Origin: Cytobacillus oceanisediminis
GTDB lineage: Bacteria > Bacillota > Bacilli > Bacillales > Cytobacillaceae
Length of the DNA: 64,000 nucleotides
Assembly: GCF_022811925.1 (NCBI RefSeq)
Contig: NZ_CP065511.1
Coordinates: forward strand, 2,783,501 to 2,847,500
Direction of reading: 5' to 3'
Part shown: piece by piece, positions 9,313 through 18,336 of the stretch
Numbering within the stretch: position 1 is the stretch's first letter
Layout of the letters: each line of letters starts with the position of its first letter
Translations under genes and position numbers: made by a program
Notes under the pieces: model-generated
Database searches by the model: none
Told to the model about the DNA's origin: nothing
What the model saw: the letters and a program-made list of their open reading frames with translations, nothing else

Positions 9313-9459
9313 TTATTCTTGTTCTTCAGTTGAGTATGGATTGCTTCCGATATTTTTTCTCATTTCGTCCGTCAGTTCAAAAGGAATGCTTGAGTCTTTG
9401 TCATCTTTTTCATAGTTCATTTGCACGCTTCCGTCATAATGGAACGGTTTATTTTCCAT
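9313..9459 (-). CDS. Small acidic hypothetical protein, 48 residues
   Basis: A 48-residue acidic, soluble protein that begins MENKPFHYDGSVQMNYEKDD and ends NPYSTEEQE. It has a ribosome binding site (GGGGTGA about eight bases before the ATG) and its own terminator, which together make it a credible gene. It sits alone between azoR and the CNNM transporter; the rest of 9095-9650 holds only the two flanking terminators and AT-rich sequence. No function is recognisable. Confidence 0.65.
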   Translation of the reverse strand: MENKPFHYDGSVQMNYEKDDKDSSIPFELTDEMRKNIGSNPYSTEEQE

Positions 9460-9610
9460 GCGAAGGTCACCCCGAATACTTTATTTTTATTTTATTATAC
9501 ACTGAAAAGGACCTATTTTGTCAGAAAAATATAAAAATTATATATTTATTTCCCTGCTCCTATTGTCCCCGGGGAGCATCCATTTTTATTCTGATTTATT
9601 AAAAAATAAA

Positions 9611-9642
9611 AAAAGCATTATTTCCAATAGGAAATAATGCTC
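9611..9642 (-). terminator. Terminator of the CNNM/HlyC-type gene
   Basis: Perfect 11-bp arms GCATTATTTCC and GGAAATAATGC with a four-base loop; the minus strand runs into a long T tract. Confidence 0.85.
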
Positions 9643-9650
9643 AAATTTCA

Positions 9651-10880
9651 TCAAGGGGTCTTTTTCTTAATTTCTACCAGTTTAAGCCTGTTGTCTTCAA
9701 TTGATTTTATTTCAAAATGCAGGTGATGATAATCCAATGTTTCCCCTTCTACAGGAAAATGGCCTAGTTCTTTCAATAAGAATCCGGCAAGAATATCCTC
9801 ATCTTCAGGGATTTTTGTTTTAAAAGCTTCATTAATTCTGCGGATTGAAAGTTTTGCGTGTACAATAATATGGTTTTCAGTCAATTCATCAATAAGGATC
9901 TCGCTGCCTTCATCCGTTTCATCCTCAATTTCCTGACCGAGCATGGCTTCAAGAATATCTTCATGTGTGATGATCCCTTTTGTTCCGCCATATTCATCAA
10001 GAACAATTGCGAGGTGCTTCCTTTCTTTCATCATCATTTTGAATACCTTGTCAATGCTATGAAATTCATATACAAACAAAGGCTCCAGGTCAGTAAAATC
10101 TTTTAAGGTTTTTTCAGGCTGACTGGACCAGGCCAGCAATACTTTTGAATGAAAAACTCCGACAATATTGTCCATATTGTCTTTATATACCGGATACCTA
10201 GTAAAACGGTTATTCATTACAATTTCCTTTGCCTCTTCTATCGTCGCTTCATAAGGAATGCCTTCAATGTCCATTCGCGGGGTTTTCAGTGCGTCACTGA
10301 CATCTAAATTATAAAAATCAATGATCCCTTTAATTCGTTGTGTTTCTTCTTCATGGAAGGTCCCTTCGCTTGTAGCGATATCAACCATGGTAATGAGCTC
10401 TTCTTTGGAAACAGATACAGAATCTGCTTCATTTTTAGAAAGGAATTTAATGATGACTCTCGTGAACTTGGATATTAAAAATGTCACAGGCTTCAAGATA
10501 ATCATGAGAACTCGAATTACCGGAAACACAAGATAGGCAATTTTGTCGGCAAAGCTTGCCGCAACTGATTTTGGCAGAACTTCTGCAAATAAGATAAGTG
10601 CTACAGTTAGAATGCCTGTTGCCACACCCACGTTAAAGCCATAATCAAGCGCAATGATGGTAACCAGTGTCGGCAGCATGATATTTGCAATATTATTACC
10701 GATTAATATAGAAGTGATCATCTCATCAGGTTTCGAAACAACATCTAATATTCTTTGCGATTTTTTATCATTGTTATCAGCTCTGGATTTTAATTTCATT
10801 TTGTTAACAGCAGTCAAGGCCGTTTCACTTCCCGATAGGAAAAAGGACATAAACATAAAAAACAAAATAGCAATAAACAA
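9651..10880 (-). CDS. CNNM/HlyC-CorC family transporter (DUF21, CBS pair, CorC domain)
   Basis: A 409-residue integral membrane protein. Residues about 1-150 form the DUF21 (CNNM) membrane domain starting directly with a hydrophobic segment, residues about 190-310 a CBS pair (RMDIEGIPYEATIEEA and VLDEYGGTKGIITHEDI), and residues about 325-405 the CorC/HlyC domain. Relatives include B. subtilis MpfA (YhdP), a magnesium exporter, and YrkA/YqhB. Magnesium or another divalent cation is the likely substrate. The start is TTG at 10880 after GGAGG. The hairpin at 10933-10966 upstream may regulate it. Confidence 0.88.
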   Translation of the reverse strand: MFIAILFFMFMSFFLSGSETALTAVNKMKLKSRADNNDKKSQRILDVVSKPDEMITSILIGNNIANIMLPTLVTIIALDYGFNVGVATGILTVALILFAEVLPKSVAASFADKIAYLVFPVIRVLMIILKPVTFLISKFTRVIIKFLSKNEADSVSVSKEELITMVDIATSEGTFHEEETQRIKGIIDFYNLDVSDALKTPRMDIEGIPYEATIEEAKEIVMNNRFTRYPVYKDNMDNIVGVFHSKVLLAWSSQPEKTLKDFTDLEPLFVYEFHSIDKVFKMMMKERKHLAIVLDEYGGTKGIITHEDILEAMLGQEIEDETDEGSEILIDELTENHIIVHAKLSIRRINEAFKTKIPEDEDILAGFLLKELGHFPVEGETLDYHHLHFEIKSIEDNRLKLVEIKKKTP

Positions 10881-10932
10881 AGTTGGTTTCCTCCATTTTT
10901 ATATATACATTCATTCGTAATTGTTTTTACCC

Positions 10933-10966
10933 AATTTGCACACGCAAAAACTGTGCCGTGCAAATT
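10933..10966. promoter_or_regulatory. Inverted repeat upstream of the CNNM gene
   Basis: A perfect 9-bp inverted repeat, AATTTGCAC and GTGCAAATT, with a 16-base loop, 53-86 bases upstream of the TTG start on the minus strand. It could be an operator or a leader hairpin. Nothing more can be said from sequence. Confidence 0.35.
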
Positions 10967-11111
10967 TGAATAATTATCCATTCATTATAAAGTAAATGAA
11001 AGCTTATCGAAAATAATAAGCATTTTCGAATAGCAGAACCTTTACCAATAAAATAAATCTATTTGCCCATAATAAACTTGAGCAAATTATTTGAAGGAAG
11101 AAGGATATGAT

Positions 11112-12362
11112 ATGCGCAAGCTTTTTTTGCTTCTTTGGTGCTTCCTAATTATTATCCCGTCAGAGGCATGGGGAGATACGGGAGAAAATAATTTGCAGGC
11201 AGCTTTTATACGCAATGGCTATTTGTGGTTAAAAACAGGAAATGTCGAAGAACAGATTACAACTGAACCTGCTAAATTCAATACTACGCCAAAGTGGTCC
11301 TATGATGGCCAATGGCTTTTATATGAAAAGGAGGCGAAGGAACCACATTCGCCTAATATGGAACACAGCACAGAGATATGGATCTACAATGTAAAGACGA
11401 AGAAGCATAAAAAGATCTTTCAAGGTGGCGGGAATGCCAAATGGGCACCGTCCGATAATAAGATTGCTTTTACCAGCAACAGTGTTTTAAACATTTCAGA
11501 TTTGAATGGATTCCATAATGTTGCTTTAGGAGTAGATGATTTTAATTGGTATCCTGATGGAAAAGGCTTTATTGTGTCTTCAAGCGCCGTTTTAAAGCCT
11601 GACGGCTGGACCAGTCCCATCCTATATAAGGTTCAGCTGCCAAATGATCTTGAAAAGCTAAATTTGACCGGGCATGTTGAACCTCTTTTCACTATTCCTA
11701 AGGAAATAAGCAACGGCAAAGCTTCCATTATGTCCATTAATGCAACGACATTTGAATTCTCACCTGATGGAAAATGGATCTCATTCATCGTTAATCCAAC
11801 TGCATCATGGTCCATGGACAGTGATATGGTCTGCTTCATTTCTGCAGATGGAAAAAATTTTGAAGTTCTTGATGAGATGATCCTTCATTTGGACGTCCCT
11901 AAATGGGCGCCAGCCAGAAATTTATTGGGCTATATTGCTGGCGGGGGCAGGATTGTTATGGGCTTTAAAAACAAAAAATTGAAGGTGACTGAATTGCCTG
12001 CTTTTAAAACCATGAACCTTACACCTGCAAAGTTTGCAGAAATGGGCTTTACCTGGGTGGATGATGTGAGGCTGGCTGCATCTCGTGTGGATGAGAGTGA
12101 ATGGTCAAATGATCCGCAGCGGCGGCCTGAACCGACACTATTCTTAATTCAGCTTAACAAAACTCAGCAAACCAGAATCACCCATCCTAATAAAGGAATT
12201 GGGGATTATAACCCTCTTTACATTAAAAGTATGGATACTTTAACATGGGTCAGAAAAAAGCTTGCCCAGCAAAAAGGGGATATATGGATTGCCGATCTCA
12301 ATGGTAAAAATGCGAAGATGTGGGTAAAGGATGTTGAACAATATTCTTTTTATGTAAAATAA
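11112..12362 (+). CDS. Secreted TolB-like beta-propeller protein
   Basis: A signal peptide (MRKLFLLLWCFLIIIPSEAWG) is followed by about 390 residues with repeated WD40/PD40-like blades: KWSYDGQWLLYEK, KWAPSDNKIAFTS, WYPDGKGFIVSS, FSPDGKWISFI and KWAPARNLLGYI. The spacing suggests a six-bladed propeller like TolB or YqgU. Ligand and role are unknown. A TTG at 11091 is in frame, but AAGGAAGAAGG lies between it and the ATG at 11112, which also places the signal peptide at the N-terminus. Monocistronic, convergent with the nos block. Confidence 0.82.
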   Translation: MRKLFLLLWCFLIIIPSEAWGDTGENNLQAAFIRNGYLWLKTGNVEEQITTEPAKFNTTPKWSYDGQWLLYEKEAKEPHSPNMEHSTEIWIYNVKTKKHKKIFQGGGNAKWAPSDNKIAFTSNSVLNISDLNGFHNVALGVDDFNWYPDGKGFIVSSSAVLKPDGWTSPILYKVQLPNDLEKLNLTGHVEPLFTIPKEISNGKASIMSINATTFEFSPDGKWISFIVNPTASWSMDSDMVCFISADGKNFEVLDEMILHLDVPKWAPARNLLGYIAGGGRIVMGFKNKKLKVTELPAFKTMNLTPAKFAEMGFTWVDDVRLAASRVDESEWSNDPQRRPEPTLFLIQLNKTQQTRITHPNKGIGDYNPLYIKSMDTLTWVRKKLAQQKGDIWIADLNGKNAKMWVKDVEQYSFYVK

Positions 12363-12373
12363 AAAGCTGACCC

Positions 12374-12404
12374 AAAAAGCGGTTCCTAATTGGAATCGCC
12401 TTTT
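12374..12404. terminator. Bidirectional terminator
   Basis: AAAAAGCGGTTCC and GGAATCGCCTTTT arms around a five-base loop, with T runs on both strands. Separates the propeller gene from nosF. Confidence 0.8.
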
Positions 12405-12407
12405 GCC

Positions 12408-13106
12408 TTATCCCGATAGCTGTTCATTTTTGTGAATTGAAAGGAATACATCCTCCAATGAGGTGCATCTGTATTCCTTATACACCTGATTAAGTGTTCC
12501 ATAAAATTTTAATTTCCCATTAAATAAAATAATTAGTTTGTCTGCGATCTCAATGGCGTCTCTCATAATATGACTGCTGACAATGATCGTTTTATTCTCC
12601 TCTTTCAGTTCCTTTATTATTTTCTTTAGCTGAATTACCCAATAGGGGTCCAATCCGTCAGTCGGTTCATCGAGGATATAGATGTCCGTGTCCGCAAGCA
12701 GACACTGAGCAAGATTAAGCCGCTGGGACATCCCTTTTGAGAATCCTCCAGCTTTTTGGTTCCGCTCGTTCCACAAGCCTGTTTTTTCTAATACCCATTT
12801 GATCGATTCCTTGTTTTTATTTAGAAATCGCCTGTAATAATCAAGGATTTCGTAAGGTGTAAGTTCTGATGGGAAAATCATTTGGTCAGGCATGTAAGCA
12901 AATGGCTTTTGCTGCTTAGAATGGAATACCACACTTCCTGTGGTGGAACTTTCAACGCCTGTAAGCATTTTAATCATCGTACTTTTACCAGCTCCGTTCC
13001 CTCCGCATAAGACAATACAATCCCCCTTATTAATGTGGAGATTCAACGGTGACAATGCTGTCTTTTTTTTATATGCTTTGGATAAATCCTTCAATTCCAA
13101 AATCAT
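12408..13106 (-). CDS. nosF: ABC transporter ATP-binding protein, NosF-like
   Basis: The ATPase of a NosFY-type ABC system that, in denitrifiers, drives delivery of sulfur or copper-site components to nitrous oxide reductase. It has Walker A (GGNGAGKST), the signature FSKGMSQRLN, Walker B (IYILDEPTDGLDP) and the switch histidine (IVSSHIM). The assignment to NosF rests on its neighbours; by domain alone it is a generic ABC ATPase. The ATG at 13106, one base after the nosY stop and eight bases after GAGAGG, was preferred to a GTG nine bases upstream. Last gene of the operon. Confidence 0.82.
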   Translation of the reverse strand: MILELKDLSKAYKKKTALSPLNLHINKGDCIVLCGGNGAGKSTMIKMLTGVESSTTGSVVFHSKQQKPFAYMPDQMIFPSELTPYEILDYYRRFLNKNKESIKWVLEKTGLWNERNQKAGGFSKGMSQRLNLAQCLLADTDIYILDEPTDGLDPYWVIQLKKIIKELKEENKTIIVSSHIMRDAIEIADKLIILFNGKLKFYGTLNQVYKEYRCTSLEDVFLSIHKNEQLSG

Positions 13107-13107
13107 C

Positions 13108-14061
13108 TTACACACCTCTCTTCGTTAAAAGCCGGGCTGATGATATGATAGTTATAAGAATAATGAGGATAATGGATAATGTCAGGGCAAGTGTGAGAGA
13201 TCCATTTGTTCCCCACTTCTCGATCATTAAGTATTCCGGACCAAACAAATATTCGGAATTCAGTTTTGATATCGACCAGACGCGAACGGATTCCACAGGA
13301 TTTAGAAGGATTAAAGAGAATAGACTGATTTGCTTCAATGAATAAGGAATCCACCCGGTGACTGAAAAAATGATGAATTCATATACAAACACCATAATAA
13401 TCCAAAAAATGATTGCTGCTGACAGTCCCTGCATCCTTGATTTGGAAATAGCTCCAATCAGTAAAGATGCTGCTGAGAATACAAGGATTAAAAGCATATT
13501 AACCAGTAGAAATACTTGATAAATATGTGCTGCAAAGGAACTGCCCGACAAAGAGAAAAAGAAGCCGAAGAGACCATATGATAGGCCAATTACAAAGAAT
13601 AATGAGAGAACCAAAGACAGGAATTTGCTGATCAGGTAATATGCTGAAGAAGAATGATAGGTTCTGTATAAGGATAACCTTCCATTTTCTTTATCGGCAA
13701 TAATGGAACTGCCGCCAAGGATCATACAAATGATCGGCAGCATCCATAGAGAAAGGTTCATCAGCATGGCAATCGAACGATTGTAGGCAGACTGGCTGAA
13801 ACCAGCTGTATGCCTCTCTTCCGGCTTTATTTCTTTGAGGCCGTAATATTCCGGGTTAACACCCATGGTTTCGATATTGTCATTCACACCTTCCAGTCCG
13901 TAGGAAACTTCAGCGGGTTCTGATTTGACAGATTGAAGACCATACAAGTAAAGAAGTCCTGCCAGAAAGAAAAAAAGAATCATAAAATTTAAAAGCCACC
14001 TGCTTCTTAACAGCAGCCGAAGCTCATATTTAGTCATAGAATACAATAGTTCGGGATTCAT
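13108..14061 (-). CDS. nosY: ABC transporter permease, NosY-like
   Basis: A 317-residue permease of the ABC2 type with about six membrane segments and a large extracytoplasmic loop after the first helix (about residues 45-110). The motif ADKENGRLSLYRTY on the cytoplasmic side is typical of NosY/ABC-2 permeases. It lies between nosL and nosF in the same direction. The GAGGAGG ribosome binding site seven bases before the ATG supports the start. Its partner ATPase begins one base after its stop, indicating translational coupling. Confidence 0.82.
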   Translation of the reverse strand: MNPELLYSMTKYELRLLLRSRWLLNFMILFFFLAGLLYLYGLQSVKSEPAEVSYGLEGVNDNIETMGVNPEYYGLKEIKPEERHTAGFSQSAYNRSIAMLMNLSLWMLPIICMILGGSSIIADKENGRLSLYRTYHSSSAYYLISKFLSLVLSLFFVIGLSYGLFGFFFSLSGSSFAAHIYQVFLLVNMLLILVFSAASLLIGAISKSRMQGLSAAIIFWIIMVFVYEFIIFSVTGWIPYSLKQISLFSLILLNPVESVRVWSISKLNSEYLFGPEYLMIEKWGTNGSLTLALTLSIILIILITIISSARLLTKRGV

Positions 14062-14096
14062 ATGGTTTCCTCCTCATACTGAAGGATATTTAAACT

Positions 14097-14570
14097 TTAA
14101 TGGCTGTGTTTCATTCCATCTCTTTTAAAGCTTTTAATATCTGCTTTTAGAAGCTCTTCTTTCGAATACACTATACCTCCGTTTTTTTTCTGATATTCCT
14201 CGGCTTTTTCCAATGATTCAAATGCTGCAATTCCATAGCTCATGGGACTTTCTATATTGCCGTTCTGTATAAAAGAGCTTGCTTCAAATGATATCCATTC
14301 CCTGCTGAGGTAATCATGTACAAAGGCAGCATCATATTCAGGATTCTCAGTCTGTATATATTGTGTCAAGCAGCCAATGTCATCGAACAAAACAGGCTCC
14401 CCGCTTTCCAAAATGAGCTGTGCTGCTGATTCCAGCTCTGCAATACCCATATTGCAGTTATCGCAGCTATCCTGATTCTGTTTAATTTCTGCCGGTTCCG
14501 ACGCTGATGACGAGCAGGCACTTAACAATATCACCAGAACAGTCATTAGGAGAATCGTTCTATATTTCAT
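14097..14570 (-). CDS. nosL: Nitrous oxide reductase accessory lipoprotein NosL
   Basis: NosL is a copper(I)-binding outer-face lipoprotein that supplies copper to NosZ. This protein has a lipobox (VILLSAC), then DSCDNCNMGI, the Cys/Met copper site of the family, and a conserved EPVLFDDIGCLTQYI segment. Length 157 residues fits NosL. The longer frame from 14585 contains GGGAGGAAG, the ribosome binding site for the ATG at 14570; this start overlaps the nosD 3' end by 11 bases. The nos operon here lacks nosZ, so whether it serves NosZ elsewhere is unknown. Confidence 0.85.
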   Translation of the reverse strand: MKYRTILLMTVLVILLSACSSSASEPAEIKQNQDSCDNCNMGIAELESAAQLILESGEPVLFDDIGCLTQYIQTENPEYDAAFVHDYLSREWISFEASSFIQNGNIESPMSYGIAAFESLEKAEEYQKKNGGIVYSKEELLKADIKSFKRDGMKHSH

Positions 14571-15912
14571 TGTGCTTCCTCCCAAAATTCAATATAAGCA
14601 AACTTGCCAAAGTGATTAGGAAAAAGAATAGGATTAAAGGAAATTCGCGGATCCGATTGATATGAATTTTTTCTGAAATGAATTTTTTCTGTTTCACAGG
14701 TGCAGGTTCAGCAAGGGGTGATTCATCTATGATAAATGCGTCTGATGGAATCGGAGTGTATTGTTCAATCATATTCCATAGCTCTACGGCTGGACTTTGA
14801 TAAAAGACCTGCAATAAAGGCTCTTCATCTGCCATCTGATAAAAAACATCCCCGCTTTTATAGGCAAAGTCCACTTTATGGTCATTATCCAAATTTAATA
14901 AATGATGATCATCAAAATAGTTTCCAAAATTATCTTTACTGAATAGATTCCTGTTTTCTTTTTCGGAGATGACTTGTCTTGTATTCCCTGAAAAGTTATT
15001 TAAATTAATGGTGTTATCATTTGAATTCTTCCCAATTTCCAGGCCGGTATCATTTTGCAGAACATTGTTAAATTCAAGTCTGTTCCTTTGTGCATTTTCA
15101 AGAATAATCCCCCTGAAATTGCCTTTTACAATGTTGGAAGATATTTTGGAATCGAATGTGTCATAAATAAAAATACCTGCTCCGTCAATCTCTGTATTAC
15201 TAAAGAAGTAGTTTTCAAGTATAAAAACTTCATAGCTTTGCATGATCATAAGGCCGTTAATGCTTTCGGTTACCTGATTGTCTGCTATTAATACATTGCG
15301 CGAATCCATCGTATGCACGCCATACCGTGCTTTAAACATGAAGTTCCCTGTGACTTCGCAAAAATCTGAATAGGACACATAAACTCCATCCTGTGTGTGA
15401 TAGAAGTAATTATCCTTTACTGCAGTATTGGGCGCTTCAACTAAATAAATGCCAAAGCCTTTGTGCCGATTCATGCCATGGAAACTGGTAATGAGGTTAT
15501 TTTCAAACCTGTGCCCATAGGAATTCCTTGCATAGATGCCGTGAAATACATTTCTTAGGGCTATATGATGAAGATAGGCGCGGTCTCCTTTCACATATAT
15601 TCCAGCATTCTGTGATCCGCTTCCCTCCACTTCCAGATTTTCCACAATAACATCATCTGCTGCAATCGACAGTACATGGCCTTTTTCTGTTCCCATTATT
15701 CTTGTTCCTTTATCTCCAATAATGTGAACCTTTCTCTCTATAAGGAAGTTCCCTTCATATATTCCGGATTGTAATTTTATGATTGATACCTTGGGGTCTG
15801 ACAAGGCCTCTCTCAGCTCTTTTGATGAGGCTGCGGTCAGTTCCTGAGCAGAAGCTTTTCCGGCCAGGATCAAACTGAAAAATAATAGGAACCATCCGAT
15901 TTTTTTATACAC
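14560..15912 (-). CDS. nosD: Nitrous oxide reductase maturation protein NosD
   Basis: A periplasmic-type beta-helix protein needed for assembly of the CuZ centre of nitrous oxide reductase. It has a signal peptide (residues about 1-22, ending KASAQ), a long right-handed beta-helix with many N/D-G-I repeats (YHTQDGVYVSYS, ARYGVHTMDSRN, NFRGIILENAQRN), and a C-terminal membrane anchor (about residues 425-443) followed by GRKHNEI. The membrane anchor is expected in a Gram-positive cell. The GTG start at 15912 follows GGTGAG. It is followed by overlapping nosL. Confidence 0.88.
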   Translation of the reverse strand: MYKKIGWFLLFFSLILAGKASAQELTAASSKELREALSDPKVSIIKLQSGIYEGNFLIERKVHIIGDKGTRIMGTEKGHVLSIAADDVIVENLEVEGSGSQNAGIYVKGDRAYLHHIALRNVFHGIYARNSYGHRFENNLITSFHGMNRHKGFGIYLVEAPNTAVKDNYFYHTQDGVYVSYSDFCEVTGNFMFKARYGVHTMDSRNVLIADNQVTESINGLMIMQSYEVFILENYFFSNTEIDGAGIFIYDTFDSKISSNIVKGNFRGIILENAQRNRLEFNNVLQNDTGLEIGKNSNDNTINLNNFSGNTRQVISEKENRNLFSKDNFGNYFDDHHLLNLDNDHKVDFAYKSGDVFYQMADEEPLLQVFYQSPAVELWNMIEQYTPIPSDAFIIDESPLAEPAPVKQKKFISEKIHINRIREFPLILFFFLITLASLLILNFGRKHNEI

Positions 15913-16040
15913 TCAGCACTCACCTGCCCGGAAATTTGCATTCTGGCAGCCTGTCAATTCTAAATAGACCGCCAGAAAAAGGATTCCATTTTGAATTTGT
16001 ATCTTGTATAATTTATTGTAAGTTGAGTTTTTATTTATTT

Positions 16041-17102
16041 TTAATGGCTCATTGTAGCCTTACCGTCGTCTTCTCCGGTTTCAGTTACCTTCAGGATGGC
16101 GACGGCTCCTTTTTGTGCATGATTAAACTGATGAGTAACTATTGGATAGCTGCCTGCCTTGGTAACTGTAAATTCCACTACTGCACCGCCGCTTGCAGGG
16201 AGCATGACCGTTTGGAGACCTTTATAGCGGTTATAAGGGTTGCCATCAATGTATACGTCATCAAACACAGTACCAACCACATGGAAAGAGCTTACTTCAT
16301 TTGGTCCTACATTATTTACATAAATCCTCACTTTATCCCCTACTTTAGCCAGAAGCGGATTATCCTTAAGTGTGAACGTATCCCCATTAGTATTAGGGTC
16401 TCCTTCTTTTAAAGCTTTTGTGGAGAAAACCACATGACTGGGAACTCCGTTTGTAAAATCCTCCAGATCGTTGTACTTATACCATTCGTTTTGAATAATT
16501 GTATATTCTCTATCAATCTCTTTATCAGTCGGATAGCCGTCTTTAGGCTTTACAATTATAGTTCCGTGCATTCCATTCGCTATATGTGATAATACCGGTG
16601 AAGTTCCGCAATGATACATAAACACGCCTGGTTTATTTGCAGGATAACTGAATGTTCCCGTTTCATCTGGCTGAACGTTGGAGAAGTCTTTTGAAGGAGC
16701 TGCGTGTACAGCGTGAAAGTCCATGCTGTGCGGTATTGCCGGATCCATGTTTTTTAAGGTGAAATTGATTGTATCCCCTTCATTGACAACAACTACAGGG
16801 CCTGGCGCTTCACCATTAAACGTCCATGCTTTATAGAATTTTCCTTTGTCGATTTCAATATCCGTGATTTGGGATGTCATTTCCACATTTACTTCATTCG
16901 GCCCGACTCTATCAATTTTCAATGGAATGGGTTCCTGATTTAAATCTTTATGCGGAGCGATAGCCTCGGGCTGAGCTGTTTCTGCCGCCAGAACCTTTTC
17001 CTCAGGCTGAAGGGAACTTTCCGGTGCTGCCCCCTGGCTGCATCCCGTTATTAACCCTATGCCTATAGCCGAAGTAAGCAGATATTTTACTCCTTTTTTC
17101 AT
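16041..17102 (-). CDS. nirK: Copper-containing nitrite reductase (NirK) lipoprotein
   Basis: Reduces nitrite to nitric oxide on the outer face of the membrane. It has a lipobox (GLITGC), a linker, and two cupredoxin domains. The type 1 copper ligands are visible (His in IPHSMDFHA, Cys in MYHCGTSP, His in LSHIANGMHG with Met). The type 2 ligands come from HSMDFH, YHC and, from the second domain, HQFNH. The catalytic Asp is in MDFH, and the His partner in SSFHVVG. The start at 17102 follows GGGAGGAAA; an ATG at 17147 has no such site. The 353-residue length fits Bacillus/Geobacillus enzymes. It is 129 bases upstream of nosD and may be cotranscribed. Confidence 0.92.
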   Translation of the reverse strand: MKKGVKYLLTSAIGIGLITGCSQGAAPESSLQPEEKVLAAETAQPEAIAPHKDLNQEPIPLKIDRVGPNEVNVEMTSQITDIEIDKGKFYKAWTFNGEAPGPVVVVNEGDTINFTLKNMDPAIPHSMDFHAVHAAPSKDFSNVQPDETGTFSYPANKPGVFMYHCGTSPVLSHIANGMHGTIIVKPKDGYPTDKEIDREYTIIQNEWYKYNDLEDFTNGVPSHVVFSTKALKEGDPNTNGDTFTLKDNPLLAKVGDKVRIYVNNVGPNEVSSFHVVGTVFDDVYIDGNPYNRYKGLQTVMLPASGGAVVEFTVTKAGSYPIVTHQFNHAQKGAVAILKVTETGEDDGKATMSH

Positions 17103-17459
17103 CTTGATTTCCTCCCTATAATCGATTGGTTTATCTGCTTTTATCATATGGTAAATATGGACTGAATTTGGTGATTTTTCTCACAAGACTTTGAAATTCT
17201 GTGAAAAGTTTGTGAATTAGTGATCAACTTTTTACTGTTAAAAAGGATAGAAGAGGTATTACTTTGAACGGCGATTATTATGCTATAATCGCCTGGTATT
17301 TCAATCATGCAGGCGCCATAAGCACGTTTCAGCTAATTAATAGACACTTTACATCTATATTACTTTGTAAAAAATTGTTCCTATCTATCTTAAATGGTTT
17401 ATAATCATTAAATGGAGTTTAGTTGCATCAGATGGAATAAAAGGAGAATTAATTAGAAG
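17103..17459. other. Divergent intergenic region between nirK and uppP
   Basis: About 357 bases, AT-rich, with no credible small gene. On the nirK side it contains several TCACA/TGTGA half sites (17180-17226), the kind recognised by FNR/CRP-family regulators; the best pair is at 17211-17226. On the uppP side AAAGGAG lies about 12 bases before the uppP ATG. Confidence 0.5.
17211..17226. promoter_or_regulatory. Possible FNR-like operator upstream of nirK
   Basis: TGTGA-N6-GATCA, one mismatch from a symmetric FNR-type box (TGTGA-N6-TCACA class), about 110 bases upstream of nirK. Oxygen control of nirK by FNR or ResDE is known in bacilli, but this site is a weak match. Confidence 0.25.
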
Positions 17460-18290
17460 ATGGATTTTATTATGATTCTAAAAGCAATTATCTTGGGATT
17501 TGTTGAAGGAATGACGGAGTTTGCTCCTGTGTCCTCTACAGGACATATGATTATTGTGGATGATATGTGGCTCAATACAAAAGAGTTTTTATCAAAATAT
17601 GAGGCTAATACTTTTAAAGTCGTCATTCAGCTCGGTTCCATTTTAGCGGTTGTGATTATTTTTAAAGAACGGTTCATTGAAATGCTCGGTCTTGGGGGAA
17701 GGAGCAAAAACACTGAAGAAAAACAAAGCCGTCTGAAATTGTCTCAAGTGATTGTCGGGTTAATTCCTGCCGGGATTCTTGGTGTTTTGTTTGAGGATTA
17801 TATTGATGAACACCTGTTTTCAACTGAGACGGTATTGATTGGTTTGGTAATTGGTGCATTTTTGATGATTTTTGCTGATATTTTTGGAGGCAAAAGCCCG
17901 AAAACAGTTTCAGTTGATCAAATCACTTACAAACAGGCTTTATCTATTGGATTGATTCAGTGCTTCTCACTTTGGCCCGGGTTCTCACGTTCAGGTTCAA
18001 CCATTTCAGGCGGCGTGCTGCTTGGCCTGTCACACCGTGCTGCAGCTGATTTTACTTTTATCATGGCTGTGCCCATCATGGCTGGCGCGAGTTTTCTATC
18101 ATTAATAAAAAATCTCGAGTACTTTTCAGTCGATGCGCTTCCTTTCTTTATTGCAGGCTTCATTAGTGCATTTGTTTTTGCCTTGATTTCAATCCGCTTC
18201 TTTTTGAAGATGATCAATAAAGTTAAACTTATTCCTTTTGCCATTTACAGAATTGTACTTGCAGGGGTTATATATTTCATATTCCTATAA
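17460..18290 (+). CDS. uppP: Undecaprenyl-diphosphatase UppP (BacA family)
   Basis: A membrane enzyme that dephosphorylates undecaprenyl pyrophosphate so the lipid carrier can be reused for peptidoglycan and surface polysaccharides; overproduction confers bacitracin tolerance. The family's signature segments are present: EGMTEFAPVSSTGH near residue 16 and PGFSRSGSTISGG near residue 175, with about eight membrane helices in 276 residues. An in-frame stop (TAG) lies just upstream, so ATG 17460 is the start even though AAAGGAG is a little far. It ends at a strong terminator. Confidence 0.95.
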   Translation: MDFIMILKAIILGFVEGMTEFAPVSSTGHMIIVDDMWLNTKEFLSKYEANTFKVVIQLGSILAVVIIFKERFIEMLGLGGRSKNTEEKQSRLKLSQVIVGLIPAGILGVLFEDYIDEHLFSTETVLIGLVIGAFLMIFADIFGGKSPKTVSVDQITYKQALSIGLIQCFSLWPGFSRSGSTISGGVLLGLSHRAAADFTFIMAVPIMAGASFLSLIKNLEYFSVDALPFFIAGFISAFVFALISIRFFLKMINKVKLIPFAIYRIVLAGVIYFIFL

Positions 18291-18296
18291 AAAATG

Positions 18297-18326
18297 AACC
18301 CGGGCCTTTACAGCCCGGGTTTTGTT
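18297..18326 (+). terminator. Rho-independent terminator of uppP
   Basis: CCCGGGC and GCCCGGG arms with a seven-base loop and a T-rich tail. Confidence 0.9.
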
Positions 18327-18336
18327 TTGGTTTATA

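Noticed and set aside
13049..13345. 98-codon plus-strand frame across nosF/nosY
   Set aside because: Antisense shadow of nosY; no start site or family similarity.
15936..16412. 158-codon frame on the plus strand antisense to nirK
   Set aside because: It is a shadow of nirK, has no ribosome binding site and translates to a composition unlike a protein.
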